A stretch of 46,609 bases of DNA from Serratia sp. M24T3 (GCF_000257645.1 NZ_AJHJ01000039.1:1-46609), one strand, 5' to 3'; numbered from the stretch's first letter, positions 1-8,601 are shown. Made by a program: numbers and translations. The notes: generated from the sequence alone by a model not told the origin.

Positions 1-125
1 TTACGGCGCCAACGGGTCTTGGGATGTAACATCGTTGGCTTCACTCTTTCACCCGAATCATTGACTAAATGTAAGCTCATCGGGATTCACTCTCTTGCCG
101 CCTTGTTACAGCGCTAGGGGCTTTG
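1..125. repeat. Yersiniaceae-type intergenic repeat
   Basis: This AT/GC-mixed stretch before tusA has no credible gene. Read on the minus strand it contains GAGTGAATCCCGATGAGCTT, then a spacer, then GATTCGGGTGAAAGAGTGAA and a GCCAACG block. I recall this arrangement from intergenic repeats in Yersinia and Serratia genomes. CCCGA at about 53-57 and TCGGG at about 80-84 can pair. A partial second copy of the GTAACATCG block lies at about 127-140. The assignment rests on memory of the motif, not on a search, and the borders are approximate. Confidence 0.5.
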
Positions 126-211
126 GGGTACAACATCGCTTGCGTCGTTTAAATTGCGAGTTAAACTGTCGCGGCTTAAACAGGGTGAATCAGAAAGGGG
201 AAACCGCCACC

Positions 212-457
212 ATGAACGACGTATTTGACCATCCCGACCACCAGTTAGACGCGCTCGGCCTGCGTTGCCCAGAGCCGGTAATGATGGTGCGCAAAACCGT
301 GCGTAAAATGAACGACGGTGAAACCCTGCTGATTTTGGCCGACGATCCGGCAACTACCCGCGATATTCCAGGCTTCTGCCGTTTTATGGAACACACCTTA
401 GTAGCCTCTGACATTGAACAGCTGCCTTATCGCTACCTGCTGAAAAAAGGGTTGTAA
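212..457 (+). CDS. tusA: Sulfurtransferase TusA
   Basis: TusA is a small cytosolic persulfide carrier. It accepts sulfur from the cysteine desulfurase IscS and passes it to TusBCD-TusE for 2-thiouridine formation at tRNA wobble positions. The 81-residue product has the family CPEP motif with the acceptor Cys at residue 19 (GLRCPEPVM) and the TusA/SirA fold sequence throughout. The ATG at 212 is chosen because the family begins just before the [11 protein letters not shown] segment. The longer upstream frame runs into repeat DNA and has no homologous sequence. The gene is convergent with zntA, as in E. coli. Confidence 0.95.
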   Translation: MNDVFDHPDHQLDALGLRCPEPVMMVRKTVRKMNDGETLLILADDPATTRDIPGFCRFMEHTLVASDIEQLPYRYLLKKGL

Positions 458-460
458 TAA

Positions 461-494
461 AAAAGCACCGACGCATAACCACGCCAGTGCTTTT
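461..494. terminator. Bidirectional terminator between tusA and zntA
   Basis: AAAAGCAC at 461-468 pairs with GTGCTTTT at 487-494 around an 18-nt loop. It gives a GC-poor stem with A and T tracts on either side. It begins 3 bases after the tusA stop and lies downstream of convergent zntA, so it can serve both strands. The long loop makes it a modest prediction. Confidence 0.5.
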
Positions 495-530
495 AGATTT
501 TAAACAGTCCAGCATTCTGACCTGATTATT

Positions 531-2882
531 TTATGATTTTTTCCTGAGTAACCGCAGCGCATTGGCCGTGACCAAGGCCGTTGCCCCCGAATCTGCTAAT
601 ACCGCCAGCCAAAGACCGGTCAATCCAATCAGCGTCGTCACCAGGAAAATCCCCTTTAGACCCAGAGCGATAGTGATGTTTTGGCGGATGTTAGCCCGCG
701 TTGCTCGTGAAAGCTCAATCATCTGTGCCAGACCGCCGAGGCGATTGTGAGTCAGGGCCGCATCGGCAGTTTCCAGCGCTACGTCGGTGCCGCTGCCCAT
801 CGCAATACCTATACGCGCGGCCTTCATCGCCGGTGCATCGTTGATGCCGTCACCTACCATTGCTGTAACCCGGTTCTGGCTAAGCTCGGCCACTGCACGT
901 ACTTTATCTGCCGGAAGCAGACCTGCCTTGAAGTCGATGCCCAGTTTGGCGGCAATACTTTGTGCGGCCAGCGGGTTATCGCCGGTCAGCATCACCGTTT
1001 CAATTCCCAATCGTTTAAGGTCCGCCAACGCGCTGATAGCATCCGCCCGCAGTTTGTCCTGCATCGCCAACAGCCCAACCGGGCGCTCATCCTGAACAAT
1101 CACGACGACGGTTTTACCCATCAACTCCAGCTTGGTAATTTGCGCAACCACTGTGGTCGCCAAGGTATTTTCAGGCAAATGTTTGGGGGCAGCGACCAAT
1201 ACCCGTTTTTCGTGTATCCAACCTTCAACGCCCACACCAGCTAGTGCTCGACGACGTTCGGCAGTCAAAGCCGGTTGCGCCGTGGCCGCTTCGATAATCG
1301 CCTTGGCCAGCGGATGATGCGAGCCGACCTCCACGGCTGCGGCCATTGCCAGCAGCTGCGATACCGAAATATCGGCTAATGCGATACTGTCGGTGACCTC
1401 TGGTTTGCCTTCGGTCAGCGTGCCTGTCTTGTCCAATGCAATAGTCTCAACCAGCGCCAGCTGTTCGAGCGCGGCACCGCCTTTGATTAGCGCGCCCTGA
1501 CGTGTTGCCGCCGCCAGTCCAGAAGTAATCGCGGCTGGGGTTGAAATCACCAATGCGCAAGGGCAACCAATCAGCAGCAACGTCAGCCCGCGATAAATCC
1601 AGGTTTCCCAAGCTAAACCCATCGCCAGCGGCGGGATGAGAATGACCAGCAGCGCCATCAGCATGATAACCGGAGTGTAATAACGGCTAAAGGTATCGAG
1701 GAAACGCTCGATGGGTGCGCGGCGTTCTTCTGCTTCTTCAATCAGCTGCAAAATGCGGTCGATTGCGCTTTTGCCCGGCGCAGAAGACACGTTGAGCTGC
1801 GCAACCGTATCAACACACAGGCTGCCTGCCGGAATTTTTTCGCCGGGCTGGCGTTCGACCGGAACGGACTCGCCGGTTAACGCGCTTTCATCAAAGCTCG
1901 CAGCGGCCTGCATCAACACGGCATCCACCGGCAAACGGCCACCGGCCGAGACTTCAATAACATCATCAGGGCGCAGGCTGGCAACTGGCACCGTCTGCAA
2001 TTTACCCGCGACCATCTTCTGGGCGCTTTCGGGGATCAGTGCCATCAGGGCTTTGACACCACTGCGCGCTCGGCTGGCGGCAAAGGCTTCAAGCTTTTCA
2101 CCGACCATAAACAGCAGCAGAACCATCGCTGCTTCGGCGGTGGCACCAATAAACAGCGCGCCAATTGCGGCAATGCTCATCAGGGTTTCAATGGCAAAGG
2201 GCGTGCCGCTGCGAGTCTGACGAATTGCCTGACGCAGCACCGGCCACAGGCCAACCAGCGTAGTTAGAGTAAAGGCGATTTTGCCAAACTGCGGCGTAAA
2301 CTGATTGAGTAAACTACTCAGCAGCATCAGTACAATCAGTCCAATCAGTAAGGCGTTTTCCCGCAGAAAGGAGGGCGCTGCAGCAGCGGGGGATTCTGGC
2401 TCGATCAGCGTGAAACCGGCGGCTTCAACGGCCTGAGTGATTTTTAGGGAAAGGCTTTCAGCCGAGAGGTTGTGAGGGGCATCAACCACCAGTTTTTCGG
2501 TTGCGAAAAGTACTTTGGCCTTGCTGATATTGGCCAGGCCGCCGACGGCATTTTCAATCTTGCGCGCACAGCTAGGGCAATCCATACCCGTTACTAACCA
2601 GCTTAAACGCTGTGTATTGGGTTGAGCCGCGCCGGGACTTTCCTCATCACCGCCTTCATTATCATCACTGTCGCAAGCCTCGTGGTTGTGCGAGTGTGAG
2701 TGCCCACTGGGTGGGGTTGAAGTACAGCAGGAAGAGGCGGCCAGAGGCGCAGAATCACTACAGCAATCAGCCGGATGCGGGCCAACAGGTTTGATACGGC
2801 TAATTTGCTTGAACGTCGTCGTGCGAGGGGCCGAACTTTTACAGCTCCCGCCACAGCTGGAAGAATGTTGATGTGTAGACAT
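531..2882 (-). CDS. zntA: Zn(II)/Cd(II)/Pb(II)-exporting P-type ATPase ZntA
   Basis: ZntA is an inner-membrane P1B-type ATPase that exports excess Zn, Cd and Pb from the cytoplasm. The 783 residues show a heavy-metal-associated domain with GMDCPSC at about 99-105 and the transmembrane metal-site CPC at 440-442. They also show the phosphorylation motif DKTGT (484-488), the SHHP motif (521-524) and GDGIND (677-682). Lys743 and Asp764 keep the 21-residue spacing of the membrane-site Lys/Asp pair known in E. coli ZntA. The protein is about 50 residues longer than the E. coli enzyme (732). The extra length is an N-terminal Cys/His-rich stretch (SCGGSC, two CC pairs, HSHSHNHEAC). The start has a good AGGAG ribosome site. 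A MerR-type operator lies upstream. Confidence 0.97.
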   Translation of the reverse strand: MSTHQHSSSCGGSCKSSAPRTTTFKQISRIKPVGPHPADCCSDSAPLAASSCCTSTPPSGHSHSHNHEACDSDDNEGGDEESPGAAQPNTQRLSWLVTGMDCPSCARKIENAVGGLANISKAKVLFATEKLVVDAPHNLSAESLSLKITQAVEAAGFTLIEPESPAAAAPSFLRENALLIGLIVLMLLSSLLNQFTPQFGKIAFTLTTLVGLWPVLRQAIRQTRSGTPFAIETLMSIAAIGALFIGATAEAAMVLLLFMVGEKLEAFAASRARSGVKALMALIPESAQKMVAGKLQTVPVASLRPDDVIEVSAGGRLPVDAVLMQAAASFDESALTGESVPVERQPGEKIPAGSLCVDTVAQLNVSSAPGKSAIDRILQLIEEAEERRAPIERFLDTFSRYYTPVIMLMALLVILIPPLAMGLAWETWIYRGLTLLLIGCPCALVISTPAAITSGLAAATRQGALIKGGAALEQLALVETIALDKTGTLTEGKPEVTDSIALADISVSQLLAMAAAVEVGSHHPLAKAIIEAATAQPALTAERRRALAGVGVEGWIHEKRVLVAAPKHLPENTLATTVVAQITKLELMGKTVVVIVQDERPVGLLAMQDKLRADAISALADLKRLGIETVMLTGDNPLAAQSIAAKLGIDFKAGLLPADKVRAVAELSQNRVTAMVGDGINDAPAMKAARIGIAMGSGTDVALETADAALTHNRLGGLAQMIELSRATRANIRQNITIALGLKGIFLVTTLIGLTGLWLAVLADSGATALVTANALRLLRKKS

Positions 2883-2923
2883 ATAAACTCTCCTGAATAG
2901 CGTCTTCGAACGCTGATTGCAGG

Positions 2924-2955
2924 AGTGTACACCTTGGAGTGGACTCCAGGGTCAA
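2924..2955 (-). promoter_or_regulatory. zntA promoter with ZntR (MerR-family) operator
   Basis: Reading the minus strand, a -35 TTGACC (2950-2955) and a -10 TACACT (2924-2929) are separated by exactly 20 bp. This is the over-long spacer typical of MerR-family activated promoters, including E. coli zntA. The spacer holds a dyad, ACCTTGGAGT (2931-2940) and ACTCCAGGGT (2943-2952), with 9 of 10 positions symmetric. It resembles the ACTCTGGAGT/ACTCCAGAGT ZntR site. The likely ligand is Zn(II)-loaded ZntR, whose gene is not in this window. Confidence 0.9.
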
Positions 2956-2982
2956 GGCGAAAGTACAGGCCGATGCCCAACG

Positions 2983-3031
2983 CCCCCTTTAAATAATTTT
3001 TACGCTAATAATTTCAATTATTTAAAGGGGG
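2983..3031. repeat. Perfect 16-bp inverted repeat between yhhN and zntA
   Basis: CCCCCTTTAAATAATT (2983-2998) is repeated in exact inverse at 3016-3031 with a 17-nt loop. Outside it, AACGCC and GGCGTT form a second, interrupted inverse pair, which includes the last bases before the yhhN stop. There is no T-run after either arm, so it is not a standard intrinsic terminator. The loop contains AATTATT, which duplicates part of the 3' arm and could pair in an alternative way. Function unknown: it may be an mRNA 3'-end stabiliser, a repeat element or a protein site. Confidence 0.7.
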
Positions 3032-3040
3032 CAGAAGGCG

Positions 3041-3667
3041 TTACAGATACAGTGATTCCACAATCAGGAAGTGGCCGCCGAAATAACAGGCGGCAACAAT
3101 GGCGTCTGCCGTGCGGAATTTATAGCGGTAATGGCTGACCATCCAGACGATATTGGCGACCAGCAACAGGATCGCGCCGCAAAGTGCTGCGAAGGCTGCG
3201 TTAGTGCCACGGAAGAAATATTGCTCGCCGGCAACCCATACCATGATTAAGGTCATAACCATGAAGGTGATAATCGCCCAGCGCATTTCTTCGAGTCGGG
3301 TCCAGATCGTTGCCAGCAAAACCAGGCCGATGACGAGGAGCACGACGGGTAGCGGCCAGTAGTATACAAAACTCATCTGACTGGCGAAGCTCAGGGTGTA
3401 AAGCAAGTGCGACAGGAAAAATGCCCCGATAGCGTAAAGGTAGCGCTCTTTAGGCAATAGCAGCAGCGCATCGGCAATCAGCGTTGCCAGCAGGCCCACT
3501 TCAATCAGGTAGCCATTGGTGGAAATCACCGGCGCTAACCACGCGAGCAGCATCAACAATAGCAGGGTAACAGGTTTAAACAGCCAACCTTGCCAGCGCG
3601 GCCCCCGATAGCGAGCATCGACATACAGCCAGGCAGAAAGAAATACAGCAATAAACGGCCAACTCAT
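3041..3667 (-). CDS. yhhN: YhhN family membrane protein (TMEM86/lysoplasmalogenase-like)
   Basis: This is a 208-residue, strongly hydrophobic protein with about eight predicted membrane segments and short loops, matching the YhhN/TMEM86 family. Eukaryotic and some bacterial members hydrolyse lysoplasmalogens; the substrate of enterobacterial YhhN is not settled. The first segment starts at the initiating Met ([20 protein letters not shown]). Its position between rsmD/yhhL and zntA is as in E. coli, which supports orthology. A palindromic element lies just after the stop codon. I infer no activity beyond the family. Confidence 0.85.
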   Translation of the reverse strand: MSWPFIAVFLSAWLYVDARYRGPRWQGWLFKPVTLLLLMLLAWLAPVISTNGYLIEVGLLATLIADALLLLPKERYLYAIGAFFLSHLLYTLSFASQMSFVYYWPLPVVLLVIGLVLLATIWTRLEEMRWAIITFMVMTLIMVWVAGEQYFFRGTNAAFAALCGAILLLVANIVWMVSHYRYKFRTADAIVAACYFGGHFLIVESLYL

Positions 3668-3947
3668 TGTTTGTCCTTATCTATTCAAAGAAAGCAAAGA
3701 ACTGCCAAAACAGCGGAGCAATTCCCGCTCCACCACATCCTTTCAGTGTAGGAGAGGCACGGGGGGGCCGACAATCTTAAAACAGGCTTAAAATTGCTTT
3801 AGTGAAATAAACTGGGGATTTAGACAGGTTGGTTTAACTTTTATCTAGCCAAATCGCGCCGTGCTGGGGATGAAAGATGCGATGGCGATAAGCGACTCTG
3901 ACAGGCAACACAATTACCTTAGTCATCGACAGAGTCGCCGTAGTCAT
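3668..3947. other. Intergenic region with a 9-bp inverted repeat; no yhhM
   Basis: No credible gene is present in these 280 bases. E. coli has yhhM here, between yhhL and yhhN, and no trace of it is visible. GCGACTCTG (3892-3900) and CAGAGTCGC (3930-3938) form a perfect 9-bp inverted repeat with a 29-nt loop, about 10 bases beyond the yhhL stop. It may protect or end the rsmD-yhhL transcript, although no T-run follows. A run of seven G bases lies near 3762-3768. Confidence 0.5.
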
Positions 3948-4223
3948 TTATTTTTTCGGCAGCGGCGGCTGTTTCTTCTGCCAGGCCAGCAGTTCAAATA
4001 CGCCGAACAGGAAAATTCGCAGCTCAAGCCAGCCGCCAATCTTAGGCTGATCTTTGGCCTGCGTGGCTTTAAGCAGCATGACCTGAATCCCGTGCATGAA
4101 GAACATAAACACCATCGCCACGTCGAGGAAATATCTCATCGGTTTAGGGAACGGGTGCACGATGTTCGACAGCAAGAAAATCCAGATGCAAAGCATCAGT
4201 AAACGACCAAAATTAATCAACAT
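3948..4223 (-). CDS. yhhL: DUF1145 family inner-membrane protein YhhL
   Basis: This is a 91-residue protein with two or three hydrophobic segments (about residues 5-20, 30-50 and 68-80) and a basic C-terminus ending KKQPPLPKK. It matches the DUF1145/YhhL family; function unknown. The ATG at 4223 is preferred over a longer frame because the family begins MLINFGRLLM. It also overlaps the end of rsmD by 11 bases, the translational-coupling arrangement seen in E. coli. Confidence 0.85.
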   Translation of the reverse strand: MLINFGRLLMLCIWIFLLSNIVHPFPKPMRYFLDVAMVFMFFMHGIQVMLLKATQAKDQPKIGGWLELRIFLFGVFELLAWQKKQPPLPKK

Positions 4224-4836
4224 CTGACTGCTCCTGTGGCGAGGTGTCCGCGTCTGGCGTAACGTCGCGATGATATAAACGATAGGCAACTTGTCCGGCT
4301 ATTTTTTCGCGATGCAGACGCCAGCCATTGGGCACCGGGATCGGGCCGTGTTCCACTTCTGATTCAATGTAAATCCAGGCTTCATCAGCCAACCAGCCGT
4401 TTGCGTCGAGTAATCCGAGCGTGTCTTGCAGGATGCCTTTGCGAAAAGGCGGATCGAGAAAAATCACATCATAGGGTGTGCCACTTTTAGCTAGCCAATT
4501 CATGGTGTTAACGTTAATCACCTGACCCTGCTGCGCATTCAGCAGCGCGAGATTACGCTCGAGTTGCTGAGCTACCGGTTTTTCGAATTCCAGCAACGTG
4601 GCGCTGCCCGCATAGCGCGACAGGGCTTCGATACCCAGTGCGCCACTGCCGGCGAAGCAGTCCAGGCAACGCGCACCCTGAATTACCGGGGCCAGCCAGT
4701 TAAATAATGTTTCTCTCACCCGATCTGTCGTCGGGCGCAGTCCTGGGCTGTGCGGCACCGGTAGCTTGCGTCCACGCCATTGCCCACCAATCAGGCGGAT
4801 CTGGCCAGCAGCCGGGGTTTGCGGTTTTTTTGCCAT
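4213..4836 (-). CDS. rsmD: 16S rRNA (guanine(966)-N2)-methyltransferase RsmD
   Basis: RsmD methylates G966 of 16S rRNA in the assembled 30S subunit using S-adenosylmethionine. The 207-residue product has the SAM-binding segment CLDCFAGSGALGIEALSR and the amino-methyltransferase catalytic motif DPPF (VIFLDPPFRKG), both complete. Its N-terminus (IRLIGGQWRGRKLPV) is the family signature. It is divergent from ftsY, as in E. coli, and overlaps yhhL downstream. Confidence 0.96.
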   Translation of the reverse strand: MAKKPQTPAAGQIRLIGGQWRGRKLPVPHSPGLRPTTDRVRETLFNWLAPVIQGARCLDCFAGSGALGIEALSRYAGSATLLEFEKPVAQQLERNLALLNAQQGQVINVNTMNWLAKSGTPYDVIFLDPPFRKGILQDTLGLLDANGWLADEAWIYIESEVEHGPIPVPNGWRLHREKIAGQVAYRLYHRDVTPDADTSPQEQSDVD

Positions 4837-5098
4837 AGTTTTTGAGTATAAATTCTGGTTGTATAAATTTCGTCGTGGGTGTTCAGAACACGGTTTGGAG
4901 GGCTATTCTACCGGTGTGGCACGTTTGGGCAAACATTTATCCCTCTCTTGCGTAACGGTTCGGCGCGTAGTTGATTGTATGAGCAGTGAATTCATCACTC
5001 AGGCGTGTTGCGTTTAAGGGAAAGTGATAGACTGCTAGGTTATTACCCTATTAATAATCCGTTCGTCGAGAATTAACGGCGTGGAGTGAAGTTGTAAA

Positions 5099-6634
5099 AT
5101 GGCAAAAGAGAAAAAACGCGGCTTTCTTTCCTGGTTTGGACGTGGTCGCAAGGAAGAAGAACAGCCGCAAGATGCAGAAAAACTTGAGCAGCCCGTTGAG
5201 CCGGTAGAACATGCCGAAGCCGAGGCGCACGTAGCTTCTGAACAGCATCATGAAGCTCCTCGCGAAGAGCACGCCGGAGAATGGGACGCTGCCGCAGTCG
5301 CCGAAGCAGAAATCGTTGATAAAGCCCACGAAATCATTTCCGAGCCTCAGCACGTCGAGCCAGTGGTTATAGAATCCGAGACTGTAGGGTCTAGTGTCAT
5401 AGAACCTGAAGTTGCAGAGCCTGAGGTTATTGAAAGTCTGCCGGAAGCCGAGCCTGCAATTGCAGAGCACCAGCCCGAAGCCGAGCCAGCGATCATTGAC
5501 GTCGAGACGATAAAAGAGGTTGAGCCGACTTCACAAGTGCTGGCACAGGAAATCGTTGAAGTCACCGAGCAGGTTGCCGCGCACCAACATCTGCCCCAGA
5601 CAGTGATCGAGCCAGAGCACGACGTGCCTGAAGTGCAGGATTTACCGGTTGCACAAGAGCCGTTGGTCAGCCTGCCTGCGCTGGAACAGCAGACCGAGCA
5701 GGAGCGCCCAACCAAAGAAGGCTTCTTTGCGCGCCTTAAACGCAGCCTGATTAAAACCAGGCAGAATTTAGGTTCCGGCTTTATTGGCCTGTTCCGCGGC
5801 AAGAAAATTGATGACGAGCTGTTCGAGGAGCTGGAAGAACAGCTGCTGATCGCTGATGTCGGCGTCGAAACTACCCGTAAAATCATTACTTCCCTGACCG
5901 AGCATGCCAGCCGCAAGCAGTTGAAAGATGCTGAAGCGCTTTACAGCAAGCTGAAGGAAGAAATGTCTGAAATATTGGCTAAAGTTGATAAGCCGCTGGA
6001 TGTTGGCGGGAAAACCCCGTATGTCATCCTGATGGTCGGTGTTAACGGCGTCGGTAAGACCACAACCATCGGTAAACTGGCGCGCCAGTTTGAGGCCGAA
6101 GGTAAATCGGTAATGCTGGCGGCGGGCGATACCTTCCGTGCAGCGGCGGTCGAACAGCTACAGGTGTGGGGCCAGCGCAACAATATTCCGGTGATTGCCC
6201 AGCATACCGGCGCTGATTCTGCCTCGGTGATTTTCGACGCGATTCAGGCAGCCAAATCACGCAAAGTTGACGTGCTAATCGCCGATACTGCGGGCCGTTT
6301 GCAGAATAAATCCCATTTAATGGAAGAGCTTAAGAAAATTGTCCGGGTCATGAAAAAACTGGACGAAGACGCCCCTCACGAGGTTATGCTGACGCTGGAT
6401 GCCAGTACTGGGCAGAACGCGGTGAGCCAGGCCAGGCTGTTTAACGAAGCAGTTGGTCTGACGGGCATCACCTTGACCAAGCTGGACGGTACCGCCAAGG
6501 GCGGCGTGATCTTCGCTATCGCCGACCAGTTTGAGATCCCTATCCGTTACATCGGCGTAGGTGAGGGTATCGAAGATTTAAGGCCGTTTAAGGCTGACGA
6601 TTTTATTGAGGCACTTTTTGCCCGAGAGGATTAA
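5099..6634 (+). CDS. ftsY: Signal recognition particle receptor FtsY
   Basis: FtsY is the membrane-associated SRP receptor GTPase that docks ribosome-nascent chain complexes for co-translational insertion. The 511 residues divide into a basic N-terminal amphipathic tip (MAKEKKRGFLSWFGRGRKEE) and a long acidic A domain of imperfect EPEV/EAEPAI repeats (about 20-200). The NG domain follows, with the P-loop GVNGVGKTTT (about 315-325), DTAGR (about 395) and TKLDGTAKGG (about 460). The acidic domain accounts for most of the difference from the E. coli protein (497 residues). It is the first gene of ftsYEX, with a 5-base gap to ftsE. Confidence 0.97.
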   Translation: MAKEKKRGFLSWFGRGRKEEEQPQDAEKLEQPVEPVEHAEAEAHVASEQHHEAPREEHAGEWDAAAVAEAEIVDKAHEIISEPQHVEPVVIESETVGSSVIEPEVAEPEVIESLPEAEPAIAEHQPEAEPAIIDVETIKEVEPTSQVLAQEIVEVTEQVAAHQHLPQTVIEPEHDVPEVQDLPVAQEPLVSLPALEQQTEQERPTKEGFFARLKRSLIKTRQNLGSGFIGLFRGKKIDDELFEELEEQLLIADVGVETTRKIITSLTEHASRKQLKDAEALYSKLKEEMSEILAKVDKPLDVGGKTPYVILMVGVNGVGKTTTIGKLARQFEAEGKSVMLAAGDTFRAAAVEQLQVWGQRNNIPVIAQHTGADSASVIFDAIQAAKSRKVDVLIADTAGRLQNKSHLMEELKKIVRVMKKLDEDAPHEVMLTLDASTGQNAVSQARLFNEAVGLTGITLTKLDGTAKGGVIFAIADQFEIPIRYIGVGEGIEDLRPFKADDFIEALFARED

Positions 6635-6639
6635 TACGG

Positions 6640-7311
6640 ATGATTCGCTTTGAACAGGTCAGTAAAGCTTATCTAGGCGGGCGACAGGCGCTGCAAGGCG
6701 TCGATTTTCATATTCAGCAGGGAGAGATGGCGTTTCTGACCGGCCATTCTGGAGCCGGTAAAAGTACACTGTTGAAACTGATTTGCGGTATCGAACGCCC
6801 GAGTGCAGGAAATATCCTGTTTGGCGGACATGATATTAGCCGCTTGAAGAGTCGCGAGGTGCCGTTCCTGCGTCGTCAGATCGGCATGATCTTCCAGGAT
6901 CACCACTTGCTGCTGGATAGAACCGTTTACGACAATGTGGCTATGCCATTGATTATCGCTGGTGCCAGCGGTGAAGATATTCGCCGTCGCGTTTCTGCCG
7001 CGCTGGACAAAGTCGGGCTGCTGGACAAGGCGAAAAATTTCCCTATCCAGCTGTCCGGCGGCGAGCAGCAGCGCGTGGGCATTGCTCGTGCCGTGGTGAA
7101 TAAACCGGCGGTACTGTTGGCCGATGAACCTACAGGTAACCTGGACGAAGCGCTGTCGGAGGGGATTTTGCGGTTGTTTGAAGAATTTAACCGTGTCGGC
7201 GTAACCGTGTTGATGGCAACCCATGACATGGGGCTGATTGCCAGCCGACGTTATCGCACGCTGACTTTGAGTCAGGGAAGAATGGCCGGAGGCGCGTACT
7301 ATGGCGAATAG
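6640..7311 (+). CDS. ftsE: Cell division ATP-binding protein FtsE
   Basis: FtsE is the ATPase of the FtsEX divisome complex, which activates septal murein hydrolases through EnvC. The 223 residues contain Walker [10 protein letters not shown] (about 36-44), the ABC signature LSGGEQQR (about 139-146), Walker [15 protein letters not shown] and the switch His in ATHD. The length is as in E. coli (222). It overlaps ftsX by 11 bases, so the two subunits are probably translated together. Confidence 0.97.
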   Translation: MIRFEQVSKAYLGGRQALQGVDFHIQQGEMAFLTGHSGAGKSTLLKLICGIERPSAGNILFGGHDISRLKSREVPFLRRQIGMIFQDHHLLLDRTVYDNVAMPLIIAGASGEDIRRRVSAALDKVGLLDKAKNFPIQLSGGEQQRVGIARAVVNKPAVLLADEPTGNLDEALSEGILRLFEEFNRVGVTVLMATHDMGLIASRRYRTLTLSQGRMAGGAYYGE

Positions 7312-8281
7312 TCCAAAACCGGTCAGGAAAGCCAAGAGCACCCCTGAATCGAAGAGTAAATCATTGCAGGGCGGTTTCCGCGAGCAGTGGCGCTATGCTT
7401 GGAGCAATACCATCCGTGACATGCTGCGCCAGCCGCTGGCCACACTGTTAACGATTATGGTGATCGCCATCTCACTGACTCTGCCGAGCGTTTGCTATCT
7501 AGTATGGAAAAACGTTAGTCAGGCAGCCGAGCAGTGGTATCCCACGCCGCAATTGACTGTGTTTATTGATAAATCGCTGGACGATGACGGCGCTCTCAAC
7601 GTTATCAAACAGCTGAAGGCCGAAGCTGGGGTCGATAAAGTCAATTATCTGTCCCGTGAAGAATCGTTAAGTGAGTTCCGCAACTGGTCAGGTTTTGGCG
7701 GCGCGCTGGATATGCTGGAACAGAATCCATTGCCTGCTTTGGCGATTGTTACGCCGAAAATGAATTTTGAGGATTCCAAGACGCTGAGCACTTTGCGTGA
7801 TCGCATTGCTGCGGTTCAGGGCGTTGAGCAAGTCCGCATGGATGACAGCTGGTTTGCACGTCTTGCTGCGCTAACCGGGCTGGTGGGGCAAATTGCTTCT
7901 ATGATCGGCGTGCTGATGATAGTCGCCGTGTTCCTGGTCATTGGTAACAGCGTACGCCTGAGCATTTTCAGCCGCCGCGATACCATCAACGTGATGAAGC
8001 TAATTGGTGCCACCGACGGCTTCATTCTGCGACCTTTCCTTAACGGCGGGGCAATGTTGGGCTTCTGCGGCGCGGTGCTGTCATTGATCCTTTCCGAAGG
8101 GCTGGTGTGGCGTCTGGAAACCGTGGTTACTCAGGTGGCATCGGTGTTCGGCACGACCTTTGTTCTGCACGGCCTTGGCTGGGACGAAAGCCTGCTGCTG
8201 CTGCTGATCTCGGCAATGATTGGCTGGATCGCCGCTTACCTGGCAACCGTACAACATTTACGACGATTTACACCACAGTAA
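7301..8281 (+). CDS. ftsX: Cell division protein FtsX
   Basis: FtsX is the membrane partner of FtsE. Its large periplasmic loop recruits EnvC to switch on amidases at the septum. The 326-residue protein has a basic cytoplasmic N-terminus and a first membrane segment near residues 45-68. A periplasmic domain follows (to about 185), then three more membrane segments forming the FtsX/MacB-type permease core. The start within the end of ftsE is the only one that gives the full N-terminus. Confidence 0.96.
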   Translation: MANSPKPVRKAKSTPESKSKSLQGGFREQWRYAWSNTIRDMLRQPLATLLTIMVIAISLTLPSVCYLVWKNVSQAAEQWYPTPQLTVFIDKSLDDDGALNVIKQLKAEAGVDKVNYLSREESLSEFRNWSGFGGALDMLEQNPLPALAIVTPKMNFEDSKTLSTLRDRIAAVQGVEQVRMDDSWFARLAALTGLVGQIASMIGVLMIVAVFLVIGNSVRLSIFSRRDTINVMKLIGATDGFILRPFLNGGAMLGFCGAVLSLILSEGLVWRLETVVTQVASVFGTTFVLHGLGWDESLLLLLISAMIGWIAAYLATVQHLRRFTPQ

Positions 8282-8299
8282 GATTTTTTTGTTATACTC

Positions 8300-8333
8300 T
8301 TCCCTTGTAGCTGCGGATTGTGCTGCAAGGGAA
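8300..8333. terminator. Hairpin between ftsX and rpoH
   Basis: TTCCCTTGTAGC (8300-8311) pairs with GCTGCAAGGGAA (8322-8333): 12 pairs including one G-U, with a 10-nt loop. It lies 19 bases after the ftsX stop. No T-run follows, so termination would be weak or Rho-assisted. It may instead be a processing site that leaves partial read-through from ftsYEX into rpoH. Confidence 0.45.
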
Positions 8334-8470
8334 GATCCCCATATTAATACTCTGCGTCAAAGGATCCTTATAATTTAGGACCTTAACTTGTTCTTCCCCG
8401 GTAAGCACAATTTCCCAATCATTTCCCCTTTACCTCGCATAAAGTCATTGGGCCGAGAAGGCGCTAAGAA

Positions 8471-8498
8471 TGAACTTTGAACGAGATTCAGGGTCAAA
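8471..8498 (+). promoter_or_regulatory. Sigma-E-type promoter of rpoH (P3-like)
   Basis: TGAACTT (8471-8477) and TCAAA (8494-8498) are separated by 16 bases. This matches the GGAACTT-N15/16-TCnnA pattern of sigma-E promoters and resembles E. coli rpoH P3. It lies about 100 bases upstream of the rpoH start. The rest of the 320-base ftsX-rpoH gap probably holds sigma-70 promoters, but I could not place those with confidence. Confidence 0.7.
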
Positions 8499-8601
8499 TC
8501 AGCAGCAAATGTGAGTGGTTCTTCGTTGAACTGTATCCGTCGGTATTCATTCCACGGCAACGTTGTGTAAAACCTTCTTACGTCACATTAGAGAGGCTTT
8601 A

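Noticed and set aside
6673-7341. A 222-codon minus-strand frame opposite ftsE
   Set aside because: It is antisense to the complete ftsE with intact ABC motifs, so a coding shadow.
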